Shown one piece after another: positions 15,761-24,966 of a stretch of 39,155 bases of DNA. The notes beneath the pieces are model-generated. The model had not been told where the DNA came from. It searched no databases and saw only the letters and a list, made by a program, of their open reading frames with translations. Every line of letters begins with the position of its first letter. Position 1 is the stretch's first letter. The stretch comes from an uncultured Eubacterium sp. Lineage in GTDB: Bacteria > Bacillota > Clostridia > Lachnospirales > Lachnospiraceae. Location of the stretch: positions 1 to 39,155 of the forward strand of contig CAJFUA010000024.1 of NCBI GenBank assembly GCA_904420085.1. Reading direction: 5' to 3'. Made by a program: the position numbers and the translations under genes.

Positions 15761-17452
15761 CTACTCCTTTATTTCTTTCTTTTTATACGCAATCGCCAAT
15801 ACAGCCGCTGACAGGCACATCATCACTGTAATGAGCGCAAAGGTAACTCCGGTCTGTGGAGATTTCATAGAATCATTTTCTGTATCCTGTGCATCTGCCT
15901 CATCTCCATCCTCTTCAATGTCCGCATCGGCAGCCGTTTCTTCCGCTTCGGTAACCTTTTCCTCTACTACCTTCTGCTCTTTTGCTGCCTGTCCGTTGTC
16001 TAATAATAACACCGTTTTATTTGTATTAATTTTTCCTTCTTCTTCAAATTCTACATCAATATAATCATAATTTACCCAATCATCTTCCGAAGTCGGTCCT
16101 GTAACCCAAATGTAGTTTTCTCCCTTTTTCAGATAGACATAGGCAGAAGCCTCACCTACATTGCTCCAACTGTCAGTAGAACTTAAATTAACCTTTGACC
16201 ATTCGTAACCAGAGGTTACAAAAACTGCCATATTTGAAGATTCTGTAGCATATCCCAACGTAACTTTATAGTATCCTGCCTGTTTTGCACTTACTTTATA
16301 TTGGATATAACCCACATTGGAACAGTACTCATCAATCCGGGAAGGACTTGAAATATTCGCCGGGGTAAATTCCCCCACATAAGACTTCTTAGACCATGTT
16401 TCATCTTCGCTTTCTGCCCATTTCATTTTTCCACCGGAGATAATATACGCAGCTTCTGCCTCATATCTGTTGCTTTCACGCTGTGCCGTGGTGGTTTCCT
16501 CTACCGTGTTATTCTTCAGTTCTATGTAATACAATCCGACTTTTCCACCGGTGGCGCTTGCCTGTCTGAATTTGATTGTATTTTTCTCTCCCGCCTTAAA
16601 TCCTGCGTCTGTCAGCATCTTCGTGGAGATACTTTTTACAAGTTGTGTATTGACCTTGGTTCCACTTAAATCAACAATTGTTTCCTTTCCACCGTTGATA
16701 CTCATGGCTAACTGGGCTTTTCCGTTCTGATATTCTGAAACATAATATCCCAAATCCATAGACTGAATGTCACTGCCGGCATCGACAGTAAATGTTGCCG
16801 AGCCCTGCCACTCCTCATCACCGGAGTCATATACAATCGGTCCTGTGTACAAGGTGGCTCCCGAATTATGAAATGCGCTGGTTGGTGCCAATTGCACTTC
16901 ATTCAAGGCAGACTCAAAGGCATAGTATTTATTTGCACTGCTTTGTTTCACTACGGAAATACCTTCCGGATAATTGATGTAATCAAAATATCCCCAATTT
17001 ACCCATGCCAGAATCACCGTATTATTTCCCTGTTTGAAAGGTACCGTCACATTCACTGTAGTATAACCGCTTCCGGTCAGCGAAACGTCGTGTGCCGTAC
17101 CGTTTACAAACAGTTTCAACTTAATGGACGAACCGCCGGATTCGTTTTTTGCATGAATCTGTAACGTATAATCTCCTGCCGTCTCTGCGCGGAGAACTGT
17201 TCTTGCAAAGGTAATGTCCGTCAGTTTATCAAAACTGTCCAATACATCCTGCTGCCAGTATACTTCCACATGCTTTCCTGCGGAATCTCCCGAACCGTTC
17301 TTGATTCTCGCTTTGTTGAGCTGCATATCTTCTATTTCCAGTTTCGTATATTGTACGGCTCCTCTGACAGTTTTCTTGTCTGCCACCGAGATAGACGTTA
17401 CAAAAAGAAGTATGATGACTGATATAAAAGCAATTTTGTTGATTCTCTTCAT
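15761..17452 (-). CDS. Sortase-anchored (SPQTG) carbohydrate-binding surface protein
   Basis: 563 residues. N-terminal signal sequence (~1-30); two beta-rich regions (~35-170 and ~175-315); a clear CBM6/35-like module (~330-475); an Asp/Glu/Ala-rich stretch; then SPQTG (531-535), a hydrophobic segment and the tail YKKKEIKE. This is the cell-wall sorting pattern; SPxTG-type motifs are used by class B sortases of Clostridia such as C. difficile. It is the only protein of the locus with a sortase signal, so it is a candidate wall-fixed glucan receptor. No sortase gene lies in the window. GAGAGGAG precedes the start; it lies 18 bases after the cytosolic GH30 gene in the same presumed operon. Confidence 0.85.
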   Translation of the reverse strand: MKRINKIAFISVIILLFVTSISVADKKTVRGAVQYTKLEIEDMQLNKARIKNGSGDSAGKHVEVYWQQDVLDSFDKLTDITFARTVLRAETAGDYTLQIHAKNESGGSSIKLKLFVNGTAHDVSLTGSGYTTVNVTVPFKQGNNTVILAWVNWGYFDYINYPEGISVVKQSSANKYYAFESALNEVQLAPTSAFHNSGATLYTGPIVYDSGDEEWQGSATFTVDAGSDIQSMDLGYYVSEYQNGKAQLAMSINGGKETIVDLSGTKVNTQLVKSISTKMLTDAGFKAGEKNTIKFRQASATGGKVGLYYIELKNNTVEETTTAQRESNRYEAEAAYIISGGKMKWAESEDETWSKKSYVGEFTPANISSPSRIDEYCSNVGYIQYKVSAKQAGYYKVTLGYATESSNMAVFVTSGYEWSKVNLSSTDSWSNVGEASAYVYLKKGENYIWVTGPTSEDDWVNYDYIDVEFEEEGKINTNKTVLLLDNGQAAKEQKVVEEKVTEAEETAADADIEEDGDEADAQDTENDSMKSPQTGVTFALITVMMCLSAAVLAIAYKKKEIKE

Positions 17453-17470
17453 TTTCCATTCTCCTCTCTT

Positions 17471-18829
17471 CTAATGAATGATATAAGTGGTAATGGAATG
17501 TGGCGGTAACTCCACATTTGTTCCTGCACCATCTATCTCAATCGCCATCGGATGTTTATCGTCCGATTCACTTTGAATCACTAGCACAATGGATTCATCC
17601 GGATTTTTATAAGCAACCGTATATATGTCCTGCAACGCCTCATTTCTGCAAAGCAGCCGTTTCGCTCCCGGCTGAATATACTTTGAAAAATGTCCGATAT
17701 AATAATAGGAAAGATTATATACGACCCTGTTGCTGTTTCGGTCAATAATGATTGGCGCCTCACAATAATTTCCCACATAGTTTGGACCGCCCATCTCATC
17801 CAGCACCAGATTCCAGTCAATCCATCCTTCACAATAATGATTGAAATCATTGATAATATTTCTGCCGTAAGTTTCTCCGTGTGACCATGCGCCAATTCCT
17901 TCATTGGAACTGGTGACGCCCGAGTTATTTACAATCTCCACACAGCCTTCTGTAAAAATCAGGTGTTTGTCAGGAAATGCCTCATGCACCATGGCCAGAT
18001 TTTCTGATTTATCTGTCACATACCAGTGATATGCCACACCCCAGACAATTTCCTTTGCATTTTTATATGACAAAGTCTCTCTCACTCGTTTGTAAATATT
18101 ATCCTTATTATGATCCCAGATAATAATTTTCACATCACTAAGCCCGGCATTCTCCAATTCTTTAGAGAGATAATCCACGGCAAAAACTGCCTCCTCGTCT
18201 GCGTCCACAATACAGGATGCCCATGTCTGAACCGCCTCCGGCTCGTTCTGAATACTTACCATGGAAATGTCAATGCCCTGTTCCTTCATGCCCAAAATAT
18301 ATTTGGTCATATACTTTGCCCATGCTCCATAATATTTCTTTTGTAAGTGGCCTCCGTGATTTACATCATGGTTGTCTTTCATAAATGCCGGAGGACTCCA
18401 CGGACTGCACATCAGTGTCAGTCCACCGGACACTTTTTCCGCTTCCCGAACCAGGGGAATCACCCATCGGCTGTCCCTCTCCATATTGAAGGTGTCTAAA
18501 TTGTCATCTCCCTCTTCAATATACATATAAGGTTCCAGTGCAAAATCGCATCCGCCGATGGTAGTTCTTCCTAAATTGTAACCGATGCCTTCGCTTTTGC
18601 TGAAATAAGCCTTTACCACATCTTTTTGGTTCTCTTCTGTCGTGTTTGCCAGCGTGTACGCCGCGGCTTCCGTAAAAGCTCCGCCAAATCCCAAATGGGT
18701 CTGAAAGGTTTTACTGCTGTCCACTCTTACATGGTCCACCCGCGTATCAAATTCTTCTTTCAGACTGATGGGATCCAGTTCCTTCCACATCTGGCCGCTG
18801 CCTTTTGCTGTTTGAATTACTTTTACCAT
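17471..18829 (-). CDS. Cytosolic GH30 glycoside hydrolase
   Basis: 452 residues with no signal peptide or membrane segment, so probably cytoplasmic. GH30 features are clear: GFGGAFTEAAAY near the N-terminus, SPWSPPAFMK, acid/base Glu196 in SIQNEPE and nucleophile Glu294 in IFTEGCVE, with the all-beta side domain made from both ends. GH30 contains beta-glucosylceramidase-type enzymes and beta-1,6-glucanases. With the ABC importer in the same operon, it probably cleaves imported beta-linked oligosaccharides. Start ATG at 18829 behind AGAGGTTAAT. Together with the lipoprotein GH30 at 22539 the operon has one outside and one inside GH30. Family assignment firm, linkage specificity unproven. Confidence 0.9.
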   Translation of the reverse strand: MVKVIQTAKGSGQMWKELDPISLKEEFDTRVDHVRVDSSKTFQTHLGFGGAFTEAAAYTLANTTEENQKDVVKAYFSKSEGIGYNLGRTTIGGCDFALEPYMYIEEGDDNLDTFNMERDSRWVIPLVREAEKVSGGLTLMCSPWSPPAFMKDNHDVNHGGHLQKKYYGAWAKYMTKYILGMKEQGIDISMVSIQNEPEAVQTWASCIVDADEEAVFAVDYLSKELENAGLSDVKIIIWDHNKDNIYKRVRETLSYKNAKEIVWGVAYHWYVTDKSENLAMVHEAFPDKHLIFTEGCVEIVNNSGVTSSNEGIGAWSHGETYGRNIINDFNHYCEGWIDWNLVLDEMGGPNYVGNYCEAPIIIDRNSNRVVYNLSYYYIGHFSKYIQPGAKRLLCRNEALQDIYTVAYKNPDESIVLVIQSESDDKHPMAIEIDGAGTNVELPPHSITTYIIH

Positions 18830-18846
18830 ATTAACCTCTTTAACGA

Positions 18847-21800
18847 TTATTCAAACTCAACTTTCAGTTGAGAGTTCCATTCTTTGAACTGATATTTATA
18901 ACCTTTGTAAGTGTAGTCCGAAGACATGTCTGCTTGTGTAGACGAAAGATTGATTTCCGTATTCTTGCTGTCCACAAACCAATATACATCATACCATGTT
19001 CCTTTTTCCGTCAGTTTGGTCAGGTCCACGATTCCCGCAAATTTACCTGAAGTACCCGACTGGTTCTTCACCTGAATTGTCTTATCACCACTTCTTACAT
19101 TCAATGTAACATCCGTATTCTTTAAGGAACCAATATCCGCAGTCACATTTAACACCGGTTTGCCACCGGAAGATGTGATTTTTGCGTTGACATTTTTGAA
19201 GTTTGCCGCCACTTTGGCTCTGGCCGCCTCCTCTTCTGCGGTGTTGGTGTAGTATACTTTTAAGTCGCCTTCCCAGTCGGCAAACCGATACACATTGTCC
19301 TGATAGGAAACAGATATATCCATGCTGTAAACCGATTTGGTTTTTACATCCACATAAGCGCCGGATTTCTTTTCCATCAGCACCACATCATACCACAGTC
19401 CTGATTTGTCCAGTTTTGTCAAATCAAAATCGAATAAGAATCTTCCTGAAGTGTCCGTCAGATTTCCCACTTTTTTCACCTTATCCTCTGTCCGTATTCC
19501 AAGAGAAAGATTGCCGTTGTCAATTCCTTTCATGGTTCCCTGAACACGCAGGAACGGTTTTCGATTTTTTAAGATGAGCACTGCCTTGATTTCGTCGATG
19601 GACTGTCCTTTTGCCAGCCCTGTTGCCGTGTCATCCTCGAAGTAAACTTTTAATGCTCTGTTCCACTCTGCAAATTTGTATGTTTTATTCCGATATGCAA
19701 CACTTTCCGTCATATCTGCGGAAGATACGGTCACATCCTTATATGTTTTGAAAGTTTTATCGCCGATAATCACATCATACCATACGCCTGCACTGGACAA
19801 TTTTGTTAAGTCAAACGTAAAGTTTAAACGATTTCCTTTTCCCTTATTGGCTGCCCGTTTGATTTTATCTTCCGTTCTGATTCCCAGATACATTTGGGAA
19901 GCATTTTTCATTTTTCCTGTGATTGTTAAAACAGGTTTACCATTTTTACTCTGAATGGACGCCTTCACACCTTTCAAATCTTCTGCCGCTTTGATATAAG
20001 TTATTTTCAAAGCCCTCTCCCAGTTCTGGAAAGAATATACTCTCTTTCCTACTGTCAGGGTCTGTTCCATATCGGCCGCTGCCACGGTCAGATCTCTGTA
20101 TTCATCAGAACCTTTGGTACCGATAATTACATCATACCATGTCTCAGCTTTACTTAATTTTGTCAGGTCAAATTTAAAATAAATGTTATTGTCTTTACCC
20201 TGATTATAAACCTTCATTACCTTGTCTTCTGTTCTGATTCCAAGATATCTGTTTGCCGCATTGCTCATCTTACCTTTGACAATCAGATATGGCTTTTTCC
20301 CTGCTTTCTTAATCTCTGCCTTCACACCTTTAATGTCTGTCAGTGCCTTATCATAATATACTTTTAACTGGCCTTCCCAGTCGGCAAACTTGTATACATG
20401 TTTGCCTGCTTCTACCTTGGTCTCCATATCGGCGGCATCGCTAGAAATATCCGTACTGTCGTTAAACTCTGCGTGTCCCACAATAATATCGTACCATGTT
20501 CCAGATTTTGGAATTACAGACAGCCTTATTGTAAATTTAATATTATTTCCTTTGGCATTGTTTGATACCGTGGTAATAATATTGTCTTCATTACGAAGCG
20601 CCATTTTATAATCAGCTGCATTTTCTGTTGTCTTTCCTGTCACAATCAGGTATGCATCCTTTCCTGATTTCGTGATGACCGCCTTCTGATTGGTTATGGT
20701 AACCGGAGCATCTGCCCGCTGTACTTTCAACTGTTCTTCCCAATTCTGGAAAGTGTATTCTTCTTTTCCCACGGTAAGTTTCTGATCCATATTCGCATTG
20801 GATACACTCAAATCATAATATGCATCGTCATCTTCATAATAAATCAGCACATCATACCATTCATTTTTCTTTTCCATCTGACTCAGATCAACAGATGCCT
20901 GAAAACTTCCGTCTGTTTTTGCACTGTTTGCCTGCTTTATAACTGTATCTCCGGTTCTGATGGCAAGACTTAAATTGTCCGCTTTTGTTTTATCAATGGT
21001 TCCCGTAACCGTCAGCATCGGCCTTCCGTTTACGGAATTCAGTTTCGCCGTCAGACCTTTAAAGTCTTTGACAATCGTATAATTGATTTTCAACAGTCCG
21101 CCATACTCTTCAAAATTGTATTTGTTTTCTCCCACAATAACCGCATCATCCATGTCAGCCACCGTTGCCGGTATGTCATAGTAGGCAATCTCATTTACGC
21201 ATTTTACCTGTATATCATACCAGACTCCCTTGGAATATAACTGTTTCAGCGGGAACTCAAAGGAGAATCTTTTTCCTTCATTCACTTTGTTTTCTGCCAC
21301 ATACTGCTGTCCGTCGGAAACGGCAAGAATCAACTGATAATCCTCTCCTCCGATTCCGTATTTTAACGTTCCTTCTACTTTCAAAACTGCTTTTTTGCCG
21401 GAAGTACCCAGATCCACTTTGATATCATCATAGGCGTCCACCAGTTTTGTGATTTTTAAAGCATTTTCATCGGTCAGTCCATAAGTGGCGTTTCCTGCCT
21501 TCACGGAATATTTACTCAGATCAATCCCCTGAGCATTGATGGACCACTCGCACATGGTTCCGTTTTCTGTAAGGAAAATGCACAGATTGTTTGATGCTTT
21601 CTTTAATTCATCCATCGGAACCACAAACTTAAATGCCGTCTTATCTCCACCCTTATAGGAATTGTCTACCATAAATGTAGATGTAGGATCGTCGCCGTCA
21701 AAGTTTCCTGCTCTAAGCTGCATGACGCGCTCTGCATCTTCCGATATTGCATACAGGTTTCCTTCGATTTCCAAATAAGGTTTATCATCTTTTGCGTACA

Positions 21801-22530
21801 TATTCAGTGTTACCGGCCCCTGTGTTGCCTGATAAAACAATGGTGCGGAAATATAGCGAAACTTTCCGTTCTTTCCATTAAACACAAGATAATAATATGG
21901 CTCTGCCTTTGTGGCATTCTTATCTGAATAGGAGGAGGTGAGAATATCAATATTTTCCTCCATCGCTTTTGCTGTTTCGTCAAAAACCGGGCTGGCGCTT
22001 CTGTAAACATTTTTACCTTCCGGGTCAATGAAAGAACTCCATGAGGTGTTGCCATCCACTTCCATTTCAATGTTTACAATATCGCCGTTCATCCATGTTT
22101 TCGGCGCCATCTTAGGAACGGTAATGGGATAAGTTCCCACTTCTCCGTCTGCCTCCACATACAGGAAGTAATCTCCCGGCTCATAAGTTACTCCTTTGAT
22201 TCCAAAAATATTATTTTCTTTCTTCTCATATACAAGTAAATCTGATTTTTCCTTATCAAAGGTATCATTTTTTGAAAAATAAATATTTAAATTTTCTTTT
22301 GCCGCAAACTTTTCTTCCAAGGTAACATCTAAATCATATGTGTGGATTCCTTTCTGTGTCATGGATACAAAATCAATTCCCACAACCTCATACTTTTCGG
22401 TGGAAAGGCTTCCCAGTTTTCCGCCGCCAAACACACCGGTAAGAAACAATGTTACCACTACGGCTGCAATTACGACAACTGCCACAATTGCCGATATAAG
22501 AATTTTTGCTTTTTTACTTAATTTTTTCAT
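18847..22530 (-). CDS. Large membrane-anchored repeat protein (seven ~120-residue repeats), unknown function
   Basis: 1227 residues from the ATG at 22530, chosen because AGGAGGCAAT lies directly before it; a TTG 15 bases upstream has no ribosome site. A Lys-rich start and one strong hydrophobic segment (~8-35) make a signal anchor with the bulk outside. Residues ~45-346 form a unique domain. Then follow seven repeats, ~347-467, 468-588, 589-709, 710-828, 829-947, 948-1077 and 1078-1209, and a partial eighth. Each opens with a Y-x-F-x-x-W-E-x-x-L-K-V-x-Y pattern, has G-K-P-x-L-x-V-x-G and I-R-T-E-D-K in the middle, and W-Y-D-V near its end. I recognise no named family. Set between the two GH30 genes, a glucan-binding or spacer function is plausible. 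Confidence 0.85.
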   Translation of the reverse strand: MKKLSKKAKILISAIVAVVVIAAVVVTLFLTGVFGGGKLGSLSTEKYEVVGIDFVSMTQKGIHTYDLDVTLEEKFAAKENLNIYFSKNDTFDKEKSDLLVYEKKENNIFGIKGVTYEPGDYFLYVEADGEVGTYPITVPKMAPKTWMNGDIVNIEMEVDGNTSWSSFIDPEGKNVYRSASPVFDETAKAMEENIDILTSSYSDKNATKAEPYYYLVFNGKNGKFRYISAPLFYQATQGPVTLNMYAKDDKPYLEIEGNLYAISEDAERVMQLRAGNFDGDDPTSTFMVDNSYKGGDKTAFKFVVPMDELKKASNNLCIFLTENGTMCEWSINAQGIDLSKYSVKAGNATYGLTDENALKITKLVDAYDDIKVDLGTSGKKAVLKVEGTLKYGIGGEDYQLILAVSDGQQYVAENKVNEGKRFSFEFPLKQLYSKGVWYDIQVKCVNEIAYYDIPATVADMDDAVIVGENKYNFEEYGGLLKINYTIVKDFKGLTAKLNSVNGRPMLTVTGTIDKTKADNLSLAIRTGDTVIKQANSAKTDGSFQASVDLSQMEKKNEWYDVLIYYEDDDAYYDLSVSNANMDQKLTVGKEEYTFQNWEEQLKVQRADAPVTITNQKAVITKSGKDAYLIVTGKTTENAADYKMALRNEDNIITTVSNNAKGNNIKFTIRLSVIPKSGTWYDIIVGHAEFNDSTDISSDAADMETKVEAGKHVYKFADWEGQLKVYYDKALTDIKGVKAEIKKAGKKPYLIVKGKMSNAANRYLGIRTEDKVMKVYNQGKDNNIYFKFDLTKLSKAETWYDVIIGTKGSDEYRDLTVAAADMEQTLTVGKRVYSFQNWERALKITYIKAAEDLKGVKASIQSKNGKPVLTITGKMKNASQMYLGIRTEDKIKRAANKGKGNRLNFTFDLTKLSSAGVWYDVIIGDKTFKTYKDVTVSSADMTESVAYRNKTYKFAEWNRALKVYFEDDTATGLAKGQSIDEIKAVLILKNRKPFLRVQGTMKGIDNGNLSLGIRTEDKVKKVGNLTDTSGRFLFDFDLTKLDKSGLWYDVVLMEKKSGAYVDVKTKSVYSMDISVSYQDNVYRFADWEGDLKVYYTNTAEEEAARAKVAANFKNVNAKITSSGGKPVLNVTADIGSLKNTDVTLNVRSGDKTIQVKNQSGTSGKFAGIVDLTKLTEKGTWYDVYWFVDSKNTEINLSSTQADMSSDYTYKGYKYQFKEWNSQLKVEFE

Positions 22531-22538
22531 ATTGCCTC

Positions 22539-24026
22539 CTACCAAACAAATGTCACCACGCTCTGTGGCTGTATCGTATATGTGAAATCTTTGCCGTCAT
22601 AAGTAACGTCCACACTGTTCTCATACTTATCTGAAAGATTGGTTGCCACACAGACTACATGACCGTCTGCTCTTAAGAATGCGGAAGCCGTGATTTCCGG
22701 ACTATCGCTTTCACAGCCAATCAGATTTGCTTTTCCCTCATCTGTATAAATATATTTCGACACATGTGCCATGGCATAATATGCAGAGTTTTTAGACACG
22801 CTGTTGTCATCTTTCATGATATTTACGATTCCCAGACAGTCATTGGTAGTTTTTGCCGGAGTTCCGTCTTCAAACAATGCCAGATTCCAGTAAACGGCTG
22901 AAGCAGACCCATAATTCATCGGCGTCAGTATCATTTTTTCCAGACTGTAGCTGATATTGGATGCGAAATCCCTGCTCCATATACCTTCCGCAATTTCCGT
23001 CAGGAATGTTCTTGTGTCGTATTTTTCATTATATACCTGAAATCCTACGGCAAACTCATCCGCAGCCTCAAAGGTTCCATATCCGTGAAGCGCCATTCCT
23101 TCCACATACTGCGCCACTTCTTTATCACCTAAAATATTTTCCGCATAATCATCTACTGTGGAATTGATTGTAGGATCATAGTTATGATCGTATGCCAAAA
23201 GTTTTGTTTCCAGTCCGGCATCTTCCAGTTTTTCTCCGGTCAGTTTGATTACCCTCGCCATCTGGTACTCATCCATCGGCATACACGGATACTGCATGTT
23301 GTCCACCAGTGGTTCGTTCTCCACGGACATGTATGTAATGTCGATTCCTTCTTTTTTGTAGGCTTCCACATATTTTACCAGATAGTCTGCATAGCAGGAT
23401 TCATATTCCTGTGCCAGACTGCCTCGATTTAAAACTTTGGATTCCTTCATCCATGCCGGTGCAGACCATGGAGCTGCAATAATTGTTACATCCGGATTAA
23501 TTTCAAGAATCTCTTTTAATACCGGTATCAGTTCCTGCCTGTCATATTCAATGCTGAATTTTTCTAATTTTTCATCTGTCTCACCGTCCGGCAAGTCGTC
23601 ATATGTAAAATAAGTCAGTTCTCCATCAATATATGTGGCGTAATCAGAGGATGCAACCGGCACTCTTACAATGCTGAAAGCCGCACCGTCTTTCCCATAC
23701 ATGGATTCCAATACTTCCCTTCTCTCTGATTCTTCCATCTGATATAAGACATAGGCTGCCGAGTGGGTCAACGCCCCTCCAAATCCTTCAATTTCCTGTC
23801 TCACGTCTTCTTCGTCAATGGTAATTTTTGCATTGACGGATGTGTCATCTACCGCATCAAATGTCAAATCCGATTCTCTGGACATTAATTTGGATTTTGT
23901 TCCCGTGGTTTCATATACCTGAACATATCCTTCATTGGATGCCGTCTTACGTCCGCATCCGCAAATCATTGTGACACTTAATGCTGTTACAAGCGTTATC
24001 GCTGTGATTTTCTTTGTTACTTTCAT
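22539..24026 (-). CDS. GH30 glycoside hydrolase, lipoprotein
   Basis: 495 residues. Lipoprotein signal with ICGC (Cys24) after a hydrophobic stretch, so membrane-anchored outside the cell. GH30 core: EGFGGALTHSAAY, APWSAPAWMK, acid/base Glu238 in SVENEPL, nucleophile Glu344 in FLTEIAEG, and a C-terminal beta domain ending in QPQSVVTFVW. Some GH30 subfamilies are endo-beta-1,6-glucanases and others beta-glucosidase-like; the sequence alone does not settle which. It is the partner of the cytosolic GH30 at 17471. GGAG at seven bases precedes the start. It follows the second permease by 16 bases; the next gene starts eight bases after its stop. Confidence 0.9.
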   Translation of the reverse strand: MKVTKKITAITLVTALSVTMICGCGRKTASNEGYVQVYETTGTKSKLMSRESDLTFDAVDDTSVNAKITIDEEDVRQEIEGFGGALTHSAAYVLYQMEESERREVLESMYGKDGAAFSIVRVPVASSDYATYIDGELTYFTYDDLPDGETDEKLEKFSIEYDRQELIPVLKEILEINPDVTIIAAPWSAPAWMKESKVLNRGSLAQEYESCYADYLVKYVEAYKKEGIDITYMSVENEPLVDNMQYPCMPMDEYQMARVIKLTGEKLEDAGLETKLLAYDHNYDPTINSTVDDYAENILGDKEVAQYVEGMALHGYGTFEAADEFAVGFQVYNEKYDTRTFLTEIAEGIWSRDFASNISYSLEKMILTPMNYGSASAVYWNLALFEDGTPAKTTNDCLGIVNIMKDDNSVSKNSAYYAMAHVSKYIYTDEGKANLIGCESDSPEITASAFLRADGHVVCVATNLSDKYENSVDVTYDGKDFTYTIQPQSVVTFVW

Positions 24027-24042
24027 ATCATTACTCCATACA

Positions 24043-24966
24043 CTACTCTTTTACTGCCCCTGCACTGATTCCTCCAATAATATATTTCTGACATACAAAG
24101 AATAAAATAATCATTGGTACGGAAAGTACAACGGAACCTGCCAGCATCACCGGGTAAATTTCCGGATTGCTGGAACCTGCTGAAATCAGGGAACCAAGTC
24201 CCAGAGCCAATGTTCTGTTCTCTTCTGAAGATGTTGCCACCAGAGGCCACAGGAAATTGTTATAGTTCCACATAAATGTGGTAACACCTGTTACAATCAG
24301 CATTGGTGACGCCATCGGAAGCGCAATTCTGAAAAAGGTCTGCAGTCTTCCTGCTCCGTCAATCATCGCCGCCTCTTCCAGTTCCCTGCTAAAGGAATAA
24401 AAATGCTGTCTCATTAAGAATACATTGTAAATGGACATTGCAAACGGTAACATTAACGCCCACAGGGAATCATAAATTCCCATCTCCCGGCAGATAATCA
24501 GATTCGGAATCATCATGACGGTGCCCGGAATCATCATTGCCAATATAATTATCCGGAATAAAACATTCTTTCCTTTAAAATTGATTCTGGCAAAGGCATA
24601 TCCTGCCATACTGTTAAACACGGTATTGACTACTGTATTCACAGCCGCAACAATCAGTGTGTTTTTCAACAATACCGTTGCATTCAGGTATTCCAGAGCG
24701 TTTTTAAAATTTTCTGTTTTAAAGAATATCTCTCCATCCGCATTACGTGGAATTAAAGTAAATTTCACGTAACTTAACATGCCCTGTCCGTTTCCTGTTT
24801 CTTTGAACGCTGAGGCAACCAGCCACAAAAACGGAAGTATAAAGGAGACTGCCAGAGCCACCAGAATCACATATAAAACAGTTCTGCTGACTGCTCTTTT
24901 CGGTTTCAATTTTTTTCTTCGGATAACGATGCCTGCATCATTATTTCTTTCTGCTCTTGTTGCCAC
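24043..24966 (-). CDS. ABC sugar transporter permease, MalG-type
   Basis: About 307 residues with six membrane helices. The EAA loop EEAAMIDGAGRLQTFFRIALP links it to the ATPase subunit. Start chosen at GTG 24966, nine bases after AAGGAGG; the GTG at 24990 in the same frame lies before that ribosome site. With this start it overlaps the upstream permease gene by 26 bases. It forms the channel with the MalF-type subunit. No ATPase gene is in the locus, so a shared MsmX/UgpC-like ATPase encoded elsewhere is expected, as is usual for Firmicutes oligosaccharide importers. Confidence 0.92.
   Translation of the reverse strand: MATRAERNNDAGIVIRRKKLKPKRAVSRTVLYVILVALAVSFILPFLWLVASAFKETGNGQGMLSYVKFTLIPRNADGEIFFKTENFKNALEYLNATVLLKNTLIVAAVNTVVNTVFNSMAGYAFARINFKGKNVLFRIIILAMMIPGTVMMIPNLIICREMGIYDSLWALMLPFAMSIYNVFLMRQHFYSFSRELEEAAMIDGAGRLQTFFRIALPMASPMLIVTGVTTFMWNYNNFLWPLVATSSEENRTLALGLGSLISAGSSNPEIYPVMLAGSVVLSVPMIILFFVCQKYIIGGISAGAVKE

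Noticed and set aside
22531-22545. TTG start for the large repeat protein
   Set aside because: It lies before the AGGAGG that serves the ATG at 22530 and overlaps the upstream stop codon.
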